Below, piece after piece: positions 1-8,988 of a stretch of 64,000 bases of DNA. Numbering within the stretch: the first letter of the stretch is position 1; every line of letters starts with the position of its first letter. The DNA comes from Xenophilus arseniciresistens (GTDB taxonomy: Bacteria > Pseudomonadota > Gammaproteobacteria > Burkholderiales > Burkholderiaceae_C), in NCBI RefSeq assembly GCF_028023875.1, contig NZ_JAQIPB010000006.1, forward strand, positions 372,001 to 436,000, written 5' to 3'. The notes below the pieces were generated by a model. That model saw only the letters and a list, made by a program, of their open reading frames with translations, was not told the DNA's origin and did not search any database. The position numbers and the translations under genes were made by a program.

Positions 1-233
1 AAGGGGTGGAGCTGGAAGTGCGGTCCGCTGCGCTGCGCGCCATCGCGCGCAAGGCGCTGGCGCGCAAGACCGGCGCCCGCGGCCTGCGCTCCATCCTCGA
101 GCAGTCTCTGATCGACACCATGTTCGACCTGCCCAATGCCACGAACGTGGAAAAGGTCGTGGTGGACGAATCGACCATTGAAGAGAATCAGGCGCCTTTG
201 CTGGTGTATCGCGAAGCGGCCAAGAAGGCCTGA
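1..233 (+). CDS. clpX: ATP-dependent protease ATPase subunit ClpX, C-terminal end (partial)
   Basis: Only the last 77 or so codons are present; the frame is already open at the left edge and ends with TGA at 231-233. The peptide carries the hallmark end of ClpX: a run reading [13 protein letters not shown] followed by DTMFDLP, which is the sensor-2/C-terminal small domain of this AAA+ unfoldase. ClpX recognises tagged substrates and feeds them into the ClpP chamber in the cytoplasm. The gene immediately downstream on the same strand is lon, the usual clpX-lon order of proteobacteria, which supports the call. The ATG at position 6 is an internal methionine, not the real start. Confidence 0.93.
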   Translation, partial: GVELEVRSAALRAIARKALARKTGARGLRSILEQSLIDTMFDLPNATNVEKVVVDESTIEENQAPLLVYREAAKKA

Positions 234-318
234 GCGAGGCCCGCGCGGCGAGCCCCGATTTGACCCTGCTGCCTTCGCGTGCTGTGGGCACGCGTGTGGA
301 TGACGGACGGCGCGATGC

Positions 319-346
319 CTTGAAAATCGCGCCGGGCCGCTCATCT
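319..346 (+). promoter_or_regulatory. Sigma-32 (heat-shock) type promoter of lon
   Basis: CTTGAAA at 319-325 matches the sigma-32 -35 consensus exactly. After a 13-bp spacer, GCTCATCT at 339-346 matches 5 of the 7 fixed positions of the CCCCATNT -10 element. The pair ends 27 bp before the lon start, in the 140-bp clpX-lon gap. lon is a classical heat-shock gene, so position and function agree. Seen: motif and spacing. Inferred: use by RpoH. Confidence 0.65.
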
Positions 347-373
347 GTGTAGCGTCTTTCCTGAAGGATTTTC

Positions 374-2815
374 ATGTCCGGTCACAAGCCTTTGCCACCC
401 GAACCCCTGGACCTGCCGCTGTTGCCCCTGCGCGACGTGGTGGTGTTCCCGCACATGGTGATTCCGCTGTTCGTCGGCCGCCCCAAGAGCATCAAGGCCC
501 TGGAGCTGGCGATGGAAGCCGAGCGCCGCATCATGCTGGTGGCGCAGAAGGCCGCCGCCAAGGACGAGCCCGCCGTGGACGACATGTTCGAAGTCGGCTG
601 CGTCTCCACGATCCTGCAGATGCTCAAGCTGCCCGACGGCACCGTGAAGGTGCTGGTGGAAGGCCAGCAGCGCGCCAGCGTACAGCACATCGAGGACGCC
701 CAGACCCACTTCACCGCCACCGTGCTGCCGCTGGAGCAGGCCGCGGGCGTCGACCTGACCGAGGTCGAGGCGCTGCGCCGCGCCGTGATGCAGCAGTTCG
801 ACCAGTACGTCAAGCTCAACAAGAAGATCCCGCCCGAGATCCTCACGTCCATCTCCAGCATCGACGACCCCGGCCGGCTGGCCGACACCATCGCGGCGCA
901 TCTGCCGCTGAAGCTGGACAACAAGCAGGCCGTGCTGGACCTCTCCGAGGTGAAGGCGCGCCTGGAGAACCTGTTCGCGCAGCTCGAGCGCGAGGTCGAC
1001 ATCCTCAACGTCGACAAGAAGATCCGCGGCCGCGTGAAGCGCCAGATGGAGAAGAACCAGCGCGACTTCTACCTCAACGAGCAGGTCAAGGCGATCCAGA
1101 AGGAGCTGGGCGAAGGCGAAGAGGGCGCCGACATCGAGGAAATCGAGAAGAAGATCCTCGCGGCCAAGATGCCCAAGGACGCGCGCAAGAAGGCCGACAG
1201 CGAGCTCAAGAAGCTCAAGCTGATGTCGCCCATGTCAGCAGAGGCCACCGTGGTGCGCAACTACATCGACGTGCTGGTGGGGCTGCCCTGGGCCAAGAAG
1301 ACCAAGATCAAACACGACCTGGCCAACGCCGAGGGGGTGCTCAACGAAGACCACTTCGGCCTTGAGAAGGTCAAGGACCGCATCCTCGAGTACCTCGCGG
1401 TGCAGCAGCGCGTGGACAAGGTCAAGGCACCGATCCTGTGCCTGGTCGGGCCGCCGGGCGTGGGCAAGACCTCGCTGGGCCAGTCCATCGCCAAGGCGAC
1501 GGGGCGCAAGTACGTGCGCATGGCGCTGGGCGGCATGCGCGACGAGGCCGAGATCCGCGGTCACCGTCGCACCTACATCGGCGCGCTGCCGGGCAAGGTG
1601 CTGCAGAGCCTGAACAAGGTGGGCACGCGCAATCCGCTGTTCCTGCTCGATGAGATCGACAAGCTGGGCACGGATTTCCGCGGCGACCCGTCTTCGGCGC
1701 TGCTGGAGGTGCTGGATCCGGAGCAGAACCACACCTTCGCCGACCACTACGTCGAGGTCGACTTCGACCTTTCCGACGTGATGTTCGTGGCCACCTCGAA
1801 CTCGATGAACATTCCGCCAGCGCTGCTGGACCGGATGGAAGTGATCCGCCTGTCGGGCTACACCGAGGACGAGAAGACCAGCATTGCGCTGAAGTACCTG
1901 CTGCCCAAGCAGATGGAGAACAACGGCGTCAAGAATGAGGAGCTGCACGTCAGTGAAGACGCGGTGCGCGACATCGTGCGCTACTACACGCGTGAGGCCG
2001 GCGTACGTTCGCTCGAGCGCGAGCTCTCCAAGATCTGCCGCAAGGTGGTCAAGGGCCTGCAGCTCAAGAAGCTGGAGCCCAAGGTCGAGGTCACGAGCGA
2101 GAACCTCAACGAATTCCTGGGCGTGCGCAAGTTCAGCTTCGGCCGTGCCGAGCAGCAGAACCAGGTGGGCCAGGTGGTCGGCCTGGCCTGGACGGAGGTG
2201 GGCGGCGATCTGCTGACCATCGAGGCGGCCACGGTGCCGGGCAAGGGCATCATCACGCGCACGGGCTCGCTGGGCGATGTGATGAAGGAATCGGTGGAAG
2301 CCGCCCGCACCGTGGTGCGCAGCCGCGCCCAGCGCCTGGGCATCAAGGACGAGCTCTTCGAGAAGCGCGACATCCACATCCACGTGCCCGATGGCGCCAC
2401 GCCGAAAGACGGCCCCAGCGCCGGTGCCGCGATGACCACGGCCTTCGTGTCGGCGCTGACCGGCATCCCGGTGCGCAGCGACGTCGCCATGACCGGCGAG
2501 ATCACGCTGCGCGGCGAGGTGACGGCCATCGGCGGCTTGAAGGAAAAGCTGCTGGCCGCGCTGCGCGGCGGCATCAAGACGGTGCTGATTCCGGAAGAGA
2601 ACGCCAAGGACCTGCAGGAAATTCCCGAGAACGTGAAGAACGGGCTCGAGATCGTGCCGGTCAAATGGATCGACAAGGTGCTGGAAGTGGCCCTGGAGAA
2701 GATGCCCGTGCCCTTGACCGACGAGGAAGTGGCTGCTTCTCAGGCTGCCGCCGCCGAGCTCGCCAAGCAGCGCGCGGCAGCGCCGGTGCAGGGCGGCGAT
2801 TCGGTCAAGCACTGA
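374..2815 (+). CDS. lon: ATP-dependent Lon protease (endopeptidase La)
   Basis: An 813-residue cytoplasmic serine-lysine protease that unfolds and degrades damaged and short-lived regulatory proteins. The length fits bacterial LonA. The N-terminal substrate-binding LAN domain covers roughly residues 1-210 and is followed by a coiled-coil stretch. The AAA+ module has Walker A GPPGVGKT at 359-366 and Walker B with DEID at 426-429. The C-terminal protease domain has the catalytic serine in DGPSAG (Ser682) and the catalytic lysine in GGLKEK (Lys725), spaced as in E. coli Lon. The start follows an AAGGA ribosome site (364-368). A sigma-32-like promoter lies directly upstream. The tail after residue 785 is Ala/Gln-rich and probably disordered. 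Confidence 0.98.
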   Translation: MSGHKPLPPEPLDLPLLPLRDVVVFPHMVIPLFVGRPKSIKALELAMEAERRIMLVAQKAAAKDEPAVDDMFEVGCVSTILQMLKLPDGTVKVLVEGQQRASVQHIEDAQTHFTATVLPLEQAAGVDLTEVEALRRAVMQQFDQYVKLNKKIPPEILTSISSIDDPGRLADTIAAHLPLKLDNKQAVLDLSEVKARLENLFAQLEREVDILNVDKKIRGRVKRQMEKNQRDFYLNEQVKAIQKELGEGEEGADIEEIEKKILAAKMPKDARKKADSELKKLKLMSPMSAEATVVRNYIDVLVGLPWAKKTKIKHDLANAEGVLNEDHFGLEKVKDRILEYLAVQQRVDKVKAPILCLVGPPGVGKTSLGQSIAKATGRKYVRMALGGMRDEAEIRGHRRTYIGALPGKVLQSLNKVGTRNPLFLLDEIDKLGTDFRGDPSSALLEVLDPEQNHTFADHYVEVDFDLSDVMFVATSNSMNIPPALLDRMEVIRLSGYTEDEKTSIALKYLLPKQMENNGVKNEELHVSEDAVRDIVRYYTREAGVRSLERELSKICRKVVKGLQLKKLEPKVEVTSENLNEFLGVRKFSFGRAEQQNQVGQVVGLAWTEVGGDLLTIEAATVPGKGIITRTGSLGDVMKESVEAARTVVRSRAQRLGIKDELFEKRDIHIHVPDGATPKDGPSAGAAMTTAFVSALTGIPVRSDVAMTGEITLRGEVTAIGGLKEKLLAALRGGIKTVLIPEENAKDLQEIPENVKNGLEIVPVKWIDKVLEVALEKMPVPLTDEEVAASQAAAAELAKQRAAAPVQGGDSVKH

Positions 2816-2834
2816 CAACTTTTTTGCGCCCGGC

Positions 2835-2864
2835 TTGTCCGGGTGCAGGAAAGAGGTATATACT
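2835..2864 (+). promoter_or_regulatory. Probable sigma-70 promoter of the tRNA cluster
   Basis: TTGTCC (2835-2840), an 18-bp spacer and TATACT (2859-2864) form a good housekeeping promoter in the short gap between lon and the first tRNA-Gly. The predicted transcript starts about 60 nt before the tRNA. The -35 box lies inside a CCCGG/CCGGG hairpin that follows the lon stop codon. Confidence 0.6.
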
Positions 2865-2931
2865 GCAGGGCTTCCGACAAACGGAAGAAACAAGCAGAAG
2901 TCAGGACTTGAATGGGTTTTGACAACTGAAT

Positions 2932-3007
2932 GCGGGAATAGCTCAGTTGGTAGAGCGCAACCTTGCCAAGGTTGAGGTCGACGGTTCGAGACCGTTTTCC
3001 CGCTCCA
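2932..3007 (+). tRNA. tRNA-Gly (GCC), copy 1
   Basis: A 76-nt cloverleaf with encoded CCA. The acceptor arm GCGGGAA pairs with TTCCCGC, and the anticodon loop TTGCCAA gives anticodon GCC, reading GGC/GGU. It is identical in sequence to the next two copies. Confidence 0.97.
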
Positions 3008-3029
3008 ATGTTTCTTTCGTGTCAGAGAT

Positions 3030-3105
3030 GCGGGAATAGCTCAGTTGGTAGAGCGCAACCTTGCCAAGGTTGAGGTCGACGGTTCGAGACCGTTTTCCCG
3101 CTCCA
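3030..3105 (+). tRNA. tRNA-Gly (GCC), copy 2
   Basis: A 76-nt identical copy of the preceding tRNA-Gly, separated from it by a 22-nt spacer, with GCC anticodon and encoded CCA. Almost certainly part of the same transcript. Confidence 0.97.
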
Positions 3106-3123
3106 CTCTCTTTTGTCAGATAC

Positions 3124-3199
3124 GCGGGAATAGCTCAGTTGGTAGAGCGCAACCTTGCCAAGGTTGAGGTCGACGGTTCGAGACCGTTTTCCCGCTCCA
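3124..3199 (+). tRNA. tRNA-Gly (GCC), copy 3
   Basis: Third identical 76-nt tRNA-Gly with GCC anticodon and encoded CCA, 18 nt after copy 2. A strong terminator follows within 12 nt. Confidence 0.97.
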
Positions 3200-3210
3200 G
3201 TTTCGAGAAA

Positions 3211-3235
3211 GGGAAGCCCAGGCTTCCTTTTTTTT
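3211..3235 (+). terminator. Intrinsic terminator after the tRNA-Gly triplet
   Basis: GGAAGCC (3212-3218) is complementary to GGCTTCC (3221-3227) and is followed at once by eight T residues (3228-3235). This classic rho-independent signal ends the Gly triplet only 25 bp before tRNA-Cys. Confidence 0.8.
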
Positions 3236-3260
3236 CAGGAGCTCGCAAGGCTTCTGACAG

Positions 3261-3334
3261 GGCGCGATAGCAAAGCGGTTATGCCCCGGATTGCAAATCC
3301 GGTTAGACCAGTTCGACTCTGGTTCGCGCCTCCA
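3261..3334 (+). tRNA. tRNA-Cys (GCA)
   Basis: A 74-nt cloverleaf with encoded CCA. The acceptor arm GGCGCGA pairs with TCGCGCC, and the anticodon loop TTGCAAA gives GCA. No clear promoter fits in the 25 bp between the upstream terminator and this gene, so it may depend on read-through. Confidence 0.96.
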
Positions 3335-3346
3335 AAATTTTCGGAC

Positions 3347-3392
3347 AGCCCCGTTCAACGGCGATCCCGGTGAACGGGGCTGTTCCGTTTTT
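3347..3392 (+). terminator. Intrinsic terminator after tRNA-Cys
   Basis: A perfect 11-bp inverted repeat, AGCCCCGTTCA (3347-3357) and TGAACGGGGCT (3371-3381), has a 13-nt loop and a T-rich tail (five T at 3388-3392). It separates tRNA-Cys from tRNA-Leu. Confidence 0.75.
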
Positions 3393-3418
3393 GGGTTATC
3401 GTCGTTCGTCCCCAGGCG

Positions 3419-3511
3419 GCCCGGATGGTGAAATTGGTAGACACTGCGGACTTAAAATCCGCCGCTTTCCTGCGAAGGGGCATGCGGGTTCGAGCCCCGC
3501 TCCGGGCACCA
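3419..3511 (+). tRNA. tRNA-Leu (UAA)
   Basis: A 93-nt class II tRNA with long variable arm and encoded CCA. The acceptor arm GCCCGGA pairs with TCCGGGC, and the anticodon loop reads TAA, decoding UUA/UUG. A protein gene starts only 29 nt downstream with no terminator between, suggesting a mixed tRNA-mRNA transcript. Confidence 0.95.
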
Positions 3512-3540
3512 TCAACACGAGTACAAAAAAGGAGCTGCTC

Positions 3541-4182
3541 ATGCCTCGCTACAACGCTCCATTCGAGATTCATGTGCACGGCGACGTGCCGTTGCGCTCC
3601 GATGTGACCTTTGCCCAGATCCAGGAGGCGCTCAAGCCCCTGTGGGTCTATGCCGGTGCCAAATCGCTGGCCGACGGCGCCTCCAGTTCCTACGAGGAAG
3701 AACCCGGCATCCGCTACGAGCAGAAGGAGCACGTGCTGCAGATCTGCTGGACGGTGTCGGGCGACGAAGATTTCCGCCAGGCGCTTGACGAAATGTGCAT
3801 GGGCCTGAACGAGCTGGCCCACCAGGGCGCTGCGATCGAAGTCACCTTCTATGACACCGAGTTCGATGAGGAAGAAGGCGGCGATCCGCAGGAAGAGTCG
3901 CGCGACGACTTCGTGATGCTCTTCGTGGGCCCCAACCCGGCCGCCATCATGCAGGTGCAGCGCGATCTGCTGGTGGAGGACGTGGTCAACCTCATGGAGC
4001 GCCACTTCGACGGCGCCGAACTCGGCGGCGTGGTCTCCGAGATCGACAAGCTGTTCAGCGACCGCTTCGATGCGCTGGTCAACTCGCTGGAGATCGGCAA
4101 GCCGCCGCGCGGCAGCGGCGGTGGTGGCTCCGGCGGCCCGTCGGGCCATGGCGGTGGTCGCCGCCCGCGCCATCTGCACTGA
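3541..4182 (+). CDS. Conserved protein of unknown function (probably DUF6806 family)
   Basis: A 213-residue protein that I do not recognise functionally; it resembles a conserved Burkholderiales family I know as DUF6806. No signal peptide or membrane span is visible. The body is strongly acidic (runs such as YEEEPG and DEEEGGDP around residues 58-122) and alternates predicted helices and strands. The C-terminus switches to a flexible Gly/Ser-rich linker ending in a basic His/Arg tail (GHGGGRRPRHLH). I chose the ATG at 3541 because an AAGGAG ribosome site sits 6 nt upstream; the open frame extends further left, but only through tRNA-Leu. The position right behind tRNA-Leu suggests co-transcription. 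Confidence 0.85.
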   Translation: MPRYNAPFEIHVHGDVPLRSDVTFAQIQEALKPLWVYAGAKSLADGASSSYEEEPGIRYEQKEHVLQICWTVSGDEDFRQALDEMCMGLNELAHQGAAIEVTFYDTEFDEEEGGDPQEESRDDFVMLFVGPNPAAIMQVQRDLLVEDVVNLMERHFDGAELGGVVSEIDKLFSDRFDALVNSLEIGKPPRGSGGGGSGGPSGHGGGRRPRHLH

Positions 4183-4200
4183 TCGGCCCGGCAAGGCCTG

Positions 4201-4234
4201 ACACAAGCGCCTCCTTCGGGAGGCGTTCGTGTTT
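4201..4234 (+). terminator. Hairpin, possible weak terminator
   Basis: CGCCTCC (4208-4214) and GGAGGCG (4219-4225) enclose a TTCG tetraloop, and imperfect pairing extends the stem outward. Only a short T stretch follows, so termination is tentative. Confidence 0.4.
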
Positions 4235-4308
4235 CCGGCGCCCGGGCGTCACGGCTGCACGGCAAGGCCTTGGTTATGCTCGCCCGCATCCCGCTTCTGG
4301 AGCCTTGT

Positions 4309-5613
4309 GTGTCCTCTTCTTCCCCGGCCGTGCTGCGGCCCGGCGTGCGCAAGCGCGAAGTGTTTGGCTGGGCCATGTACGACTTCGCCAACTCCGGCTA
4401 CACCACCGTGGTCATCACGGCGGTCTTCGCGGCCTACTTCGTCGGCGGGGTGGCCCAGGGTGCACCCTGGGCCACCTTCGCCTGGACGCTGGCCCTGAGC
4501 ATCTCCTACGCGCTGGTGATGCTCACCATGCCCGCCATCGGCGCCTGGGCCGATCGCCACGGGGCGAAGAAAAAGGTGCTGATGAGCACCACCGCGGCCT
4601 GCGTGGCGGGCACGGCGGCGCTGGCCCTGACGCCGCAGTTCCAGGGTTCGACGGCGGTGGCCCTGGCGATGCTGCTGGTGGTGCTGTCCAACACCTTCTA
4701 TTCCTATGGCGAATCGCTCACCGGCGCCTTTTTGCCCGAGCTGGCCACGGCAGAAGGCATGGGCAAGGTCAGTGGCTGGGGCTGGGCCCTGGGCTACGTG
4801 GGCGGCATGCTCACCCTGGGCGTGTGCCTGGCCTATGTGTTGTGGGCGCAGGGCCGCGGCTTGCCGGCCGCGCATTTCGTGCCGGTCACCTTGCTCATCA
4901 CGGCTGCGGTGTATGCGCTGGCCGCCTGCGTCACCTTCAGCCTGCTGCCGGAGCGCGCGCAGCCGCAGCAGCAGGCGGCTCCCAGTGCCTGGCGCCAGTT
5001 GCAGCAGACCTTTGGCCGCGCGCGGGCGCATCGCGACTTCATGTGGCTGCTGGCCTGCACCGTGTGCTACCAGGGCGGCGTGGCCGTGGCCATCACCCTG
5101 GCCGCCATCTATGCCGAACAGGTGATCGGCTTCGTGCCCAGCGAAACCATGGTGCTGATCTTCGTGCTCAACCTCGCGGCGGCGGGCGGCGCCTTCGCCT
5201 TCGGCTATCTGCAGGATGCGCTGGGCCACCGGCCCGCGCTGGCGGCGTCGCTGGTGGTGTGGGTGGCCGTGTGCGTGATCGCAGCAATGGTCACGACCAA
5301 GGGCGGCTTCTGGTGGGCCGCCGCGCTCGCGGGCCTGGCGATGGGCGCCAGCCAGTCGGCCGGGCGCGCCATGACGGGCGTGCTGGCACCGCCGGCGCAA
5401 CTGGCCGAGTTCTTCGGGCTGTGGACCTTCGCGACGCGCCTGGCCAGCATCATCGGACCGCTGTCCTATGGCGCCATCACCTGGATGACCGGCGGCAACC
5501 AGCGCATCGCGATCCTCTGCACCACGGTACTGTTCATCGCCGGCATGCTGCTGTTGCTTCCCCTGAACATGGCCCGCGGGCGCCAGGCGGCCCTGGTCAA
5601 CGCGGGGACTTGA
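4309..5613 (+). CDS. MFS transporter of the UMF1 / Atg22 type
   Basis: An inner-membrane protein of about 434 residues with around twelve hydrophobic spans. The opening FGWAMYDFANSGYTTVV is the signature start of the UMF1 (Atg22-like) branch of the major facilitator superfamily, and a typical loop-2 motif (WADRHGAKKK) follows transmembrane helix 2. Substrates of this branch are poorly known in bacteria; amino-acid or solute export has been proposed. The start is uncertain: GTG 4309 has a GGAG 7 nt upstream and begins just before the conserved region, while ATG 4276 in the same frame would add 11 residues. It ends in a 17-bp convergent overlap with the next minus-strand gene. Confidence 0.85.
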   Translation: MSSSSPAVLRPGVRKREVFGWAMYDFANSGYTTVVITAVFAAYFVGGVAQGAPWATFAWTLALSISYALVMLTMPAIGAWADRHGAKKKVLMSTTAACVAGTAALALTPQFQGSTAVALAMLLVVLSNTFYSYGESLTGAFLPELATAEGMGKVSGWGWALGYVGGMLTLGVCLAYVLWAQGRGLPAAHFVPVTLLITAAVYALAACVTFSLLPERAQPQQQAAPSAWRQLQQTFGRARAHRDFMWLLACTVCYQGGVAVAITLAAIYAEQVIGFVPSETMVLIFVLNLAAAGGAFAFGYLQDALGHRPALAASLVVWVAVCVIAAMVTTKGGFWWAAALAGLAMGASQSAGRAMTGVLAPPAQLAEFFGLWTFATRLASIIGPLSYGAITWMTGGNQRIAILCTTVLFIAGMLLLLPLNMARGRQAALVNAGT

Positions 5614-6394
5614 GCGCGGCGGACTTGGCGGGCGCAGGGGTTGCGTAGCCCTGGCCGTCATGCCGCAGGCGCAGCGGCGTGTGGCGGCTCGGTCCGGTGT
5701 GTTCCAGGCACTGGCCATCGGGCTGCAGGCGCGCCCGGCTGGGGGTCAAGGTGCGCGCGATGACGAGGTCGGCCCAGCGCTGGCCCGGCTCGGCATCGAC
5801 GCTCAGTTGCGAGCGCAGCCGCTCGAACTGGCCGTCGCATTGCAGGTCCCAGCGGCCGCTGTCGCGGTCCATCTCGGTTTCGGCCAGCACTTCCAGGATC
5901 TTTTTGCCCTGCGGCAGGTACAGGCGCAGGCTCTCGCTGGCAAAGGGCGCCGCCAGTTCGTCGCCGCGGTAGCGCGCCCGCAGGCCAAAGGCGCGCTGGC
6001 CGGTGGCCAGCAGAAAGCGTGAGGTGTCGATGCGCAACTCCTGCAGCGCCGCGCCGCTTTCGACCAGCGCGGCGCTCTGGTAGCTCTGCGCAATCACCGC
6101 GTCGCGCTCGGTGTTGCCGTTGTCGGGGCGCTGGATCAGCAGCACGGCCAGGTCCAGGCTGCGCTGACCCGTGGGCATGGCTGGCTCCTCCAGGGGCTGC
6201 AGCGGCAGCACGACGATGCTGCGTCCGGCAAAGGCCGGCCAGGCCTTGCAGGCGGCCAGACCATGGTCCAGCGAGCGGTTCGGGTACAGGCGCGCCTGCA
6301 TGCGTTCGGCCAGGCCGCTTTCGCAGGCAGCCTGCGCGGCTGTGCTGCCCAGCAACAGGCATAGCAGCAGGGCAGGGCAGGCGAGCGCGCGCAT
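5597..6394 (-). CDS. Secreted protein of unknown function, coupled to murI
   Basis: A 265-residue protein with a clear signal peptide (hydrophobic core, then AQA-AC around residues 20-23), so it is probably periplasmic. I do not recognise a family. It contains paired cysteines (for example AACESG near the mature start and LQCDG near residue 188) that could form disulfides. The C-terminus reads like a low-complexity lysine/alanine tail. The start codon ATG overlaps the murI stop by one base (TGATG at 6394), implying translational coupling to glutamate racemase. A cell-wall-related role is only a guess from that neighbour. Confidence 0.8.
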   Translation of the reverse strand: MRALACPALLLCLLLGSTAAQAACESGLAERMQARLYPNRSLDHGLAACKAWPAFAGRSIVVLPLQPLEEPAMPTGQRSLDLAVLLIQRPDNGNTERDAVIAQSYQSAALVESGAALQELRIDTSRFLLATGQRAFGLRARYRGDELAAPFASESLRLYLPQGKKILEVLAETEMDRDSGRWDLQCDGQFERLRSQLSVDAEPGQRWADLVIARTLTPSRARLQPDGQCLEHTGPSRHTPLRLRHDGQGYATPAPAKSAALKSPR

Positions 6395-7242
6395 CAGGCC
6401 CCTGCGGGCGCGGGGTTCGGGCGCGCGTCGACCTCGGCATGCAGCCAGCGCTGCGCCGCCTGATGCAGCAGGGCGGCGTCGCCGCTGCTGAGCAGTTGCA
6501 GCGAGCCCGGCGCGTCGCGCGTGCTCAGCAGATCGGCCGCGCGCAGCAGCCGCTGGGTCTGCTGCGCGACGGGAATGCCGGTGTCGATGAAGCGCAATGC
6601 CGCCGGCGCATGCGCCTGCAGCTGCGCGCGCACCAGCGGGTAATGGGTGCAGCCCAGCACCACGGTGTCGGCCTGCCCCGGGGCATCGCCCAGCGGGCCG
6701 GCCTGCTCCATGTAGCGAGCGCAGAGCTCGGCCACGCCGGCATCGTCAAAAGCCTCGATGGCGCGCACCAGCCCGTCGCAAGGCACCGCGCGCACCTGCA
6801 CCTGGGCGCCGTAGGCCGCCTGCAGCGCTGCGTACTTGGCGCTGGCCAGCGTGCCGCGCGTGGCCAGCACGGCCACGCTGCCCGTGCGCGTGGCCGCCAC
6901 GGCGGGCTTGAGGCCCGGCTCCAGCCCCACCAGCGGCAGCGCGGGGTATTCGGCCCGCAGAACGTGGATGGCGGCCGTGGTGGCCGTGTTGCAGGCCACC
7001 ACGAGCGCCTTGATGCCGTGGCTGCGCACCAGCAGCTCGGTCACGGCGCGCGTGCGTTCGATCACATAGGCGTCGCCGCGCTCGCCATAAGGCGCATAGG
7101 CGGTGTCGGCGTAGTAGACGAAGTGCTCGTGCGGCATCAGCGCCCGCAGCGCCCGCAGCACGCTCAAGCCTCCCACACCGCTGTCGAACACGCCGATCGG
7201 CGAGCTGCCGTCGGGCGATGGGAGCAGGGGAGGCATGTGCAT
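6394..7242 (-). CDS. murI: Glutamate racemase
   Basis: About 282 residues; converts L-glutamate to D-glutamate for peptidoglycan precursors in the cytoplasm, independently of cofactor. Seen: the N-terminal GVFDSGVGGLSVL motif, the first catalytic cysteine in ACNTATT (Cys84) and the second in GCTHYPL (Cys198). Both acid-base residues are therefore intact. The frame is open further upstream, but that extension is Ala/Pro/Arg-rich and would run into fumarase, so I begin at the ATG of MHMPPLL (7242); the next ATG is two codons later. It is downstream of fumarase on the same strand with a short gap. Confidence 0.95.
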   Translation of the reverse strand: MHMPPLLPSPDGSSPIGVFDSGVGGLSVLRALRALMPHEHFVYYADTAYAPYGERGDAYVIERTRAVTELLVRSHGIKALVVACNTATTAAIHVLRAEYPALPLVGLEPGLKPAVAATRTGSVAVLATRGTLASAKYAALQAAYGAQVQVRAVPCDGLVRAIEAFDDAGVAELCARYMEQAGPLGDAPGQADTVVLGCTHYPLVRAQLQAHAPAALRFIDTGIPVAQQTQRLLRAADLLSTRDAPGSLQLLSSGDAALLHQAAQRWLHAEVDARPNPAPAGA

Positions 7243-7273
7243 CGGAGCGGCGCGCGGGCGTGCGGTGGGACGA

Positions 7274-8824
7274 TCAGGCCTCGGCCAGCGCGATGCCCTT
7301 GAACTCGCCGCTGGCGATGCGCTTGCTCCATTCGGCCGGGCCAGTGATGTGGGCGCTGGTGCCGCCCGCATCCACGGCCACGGTCACGGGCATGTCGACC
7401 ACGTCGAACTCGTAGATGGCCTCCATGCCCAGGTCCTCGAAGCCCACCACCTTGGCAGTCTTGATGGCCTTGCTGACCAGGTAGGCGGCGCCGCCCACGG
7501 CCATCAGGTAGGCGCTCTTGTGCTTCTGGATGGCCTCGATGGCGACCGGGCCGCGCTCGGACTTGCCGATCATCGCGATCAGGCCGGTCTGGGCCAGCAT
7601 CATGTCGGTGAACTTGTCCATGCGCGTGGCGGTGGTGGGGCCGGCCGGGCCCACGGCCTCGTCACGCACCGGGTCGACGGGGCCCACGTAGTAGATCACG
7701 CGGTTGGTGAAGTCCACGGGCAGCGGCTCGCCCTTGGCCAGCATGTCCTGGATGCGCTTGTGGGCGGCATCGCGGCCGGTCAGCATCTTGCCGTTGAGCA
7801 GCAGGGTGTCGCCCGGCTTCCAGCTCGCGACTTCTTCCTTGGTCAGCGTGTTGAGGTCGACCTTCTTGCTCTTGTTGTAGTCGGGCGCCCAGCCCACCTG
7901 GGGCCACAGGTCCAGCGAAGGCGGGTCCAGGTAGACCGGCCCCGAGCCGTCGAGCACGAAGTGCGCGTGGCGCGTGGCGGCGCAATTGGGGATCATGGCC
8001 ACGGGCTTGCTGGCCGCGTGCGTGGGGTACATCTTGATCTTGACGTCCAGCACGGTGGTGAGGCCGCCCAGGCCCTGCGCGCCGATGCCCAGGGCATTGA
8101 CCTTCTCATACAACTCCAGGCGCAGTTCCTCCACCTGGCTCAGCTTCTCGCCCTTGCCGGCCTTGGCCTGCAGTTCGTACATGTCCAGGTCGTCCATCAG
8201 CGACTCCTTGGCCATCAGCACCGCCTTCTCGGCCGTGCCGCCGATGCCGATGCCCAGCATGCCCGGCGGGCACCAGCCGGCGCCCATGGTGGGCACGGTT
8301 TTGAGCACCCAGTCGACGATGGAGTCGCTGGGGTTGAGCATCACCATCTTGCTCTTGTTCTCGCTGCCGCCGCCCTTGGCCGCGACCGTGATGTCCACGG
8401 TGTTGCCGGGCACCAGCTCGGTGAAGATCACGGCCGGCGTGTTGTCCTTGGTGTTCTTGCGCGCGAAGTGCGGGTCGGCCACGACGGAGGCGCGCAGCGT
8501 GTTGTCGGGGTGGTTGTAGCCGCGGCGCACGCCTTCGTTGATCGCGTCGTCCAGGCTGCCGGTGAAGCCTTCCCAGCGCACGTCCATGCCCACCTTGAGG
8601 AACACGTTGACGATGCCGGTGTCCTGGCAGATCGGGCGCTGGCCGGTCGCGCTCATCTTGCTGTTGGTGAGGATCTGCGCCATCGCGTCCTTGGCCGCCG
8701 GGCTTTGTTCGCGCGCATAGGCGCGAGCCAGGTGCGCGATGTAGTCCGTCGGGTGGTAGTAGCTGATGTACTGCAAGGCAGCGGCGATCGATTCGATCAG
8801 GTCGGCTTGGCGGATCGTGGTCAT
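7274..8824 (-). CDS. fumA: Fumarate hydratase, class I (iron-sulfur type)
   Basis: 516 residues; interconverts fumarate and malate in the TCA cycle using an oxygen-sensitive [4Fe-4S] cluster. Three cysteines sit in the class I contexts: PICQDTG (Cys66), GWCPPGM (Cys185) and PNCAATRH (Cys281). The N-terminal alpha domain and the C-terminal beta domain (through residues near 500) are both present in a single chain, as in FumA/FumB rather than the two-subunit form. I chose ATG 8824 (MTTIRQADL); the longer frame adds 16 residues unlike the family. A GATAAT -10-like box lies on the minus strand at 8875-8880. Confidence 0.95.
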   Translation of the reverse strand: MTTIRQADLIESIAAALQYISYYHPTDYIAHLARAYAREQSPAAKDAMAQILTNSKMSATGQRPICQDTGIVNVFLKVGMDVRWEGFTGSLDDAINEGVRRGYNHPDNTLRASVVADPHFARKNTKDNTPAVIFTELVPGNTVDITVAAKGGGSENKSKMVMLNPSDSIVDWVLKTVPTMGAGWCPPGMLGIGIGGTAEKAVLMAKESLMDDLDMYELQAKAGKGEKLSQVEELRLELYEKVNALGIGAQGLGGLTTVLDVKIKMYPTHAASKPVAMIPNCAATRHAHFVLDGSGPVYLDPPSLDLWPQVGWAPDYNKSKKVDLNTLTKEEVASWKPGDTLLLNGKMLTGRDAAHKRIQDMLAKGEPLPVDFTNRVIYYVGPVDPVRDEAVGPAGPTTATRMDKFTDMMLAQTGLIAMIGKSERGPVAIEAIQKHKSAYLMAVGGAAYLVSKAIKTAKVVGFEDLGMEAIYEFDVVDMPVTVAVDAGGTSAHITGPAEWSKRIASGEFKGIALAEA

Positions 8825-8988
8825 GGTGTCGTCGTGGGGATGGAACAAAGCCCGTCTGCTGCGGGTCTTCACCGATTATCTCCGCGGGGCCCGCAGGCCG
8901 TGCGCCGCCCCCGCCATGTCTGGCCGCGGGACGAGGTGAGAATTCCCCGCAGCTGCAGGAATCACCAGAAAGAAGGAAGGAGTCGCAG

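Noticed and set aside
1235-2893. Long open frame opposite lon (552 codons)
   Set aside because: It lies wholly antisense to a certain gene. Its His/Arg/Gln/Leu-rich composition is the usual mirror of high-GC codons and shows no domain.
2932-3199. Three regular repeats that might look like a CRISPR or satellite array
   Set aside because: Each unit folds as a complete tRNA-Gly with encoded CCA; the spacers are short and unrelated to CRISPR design.
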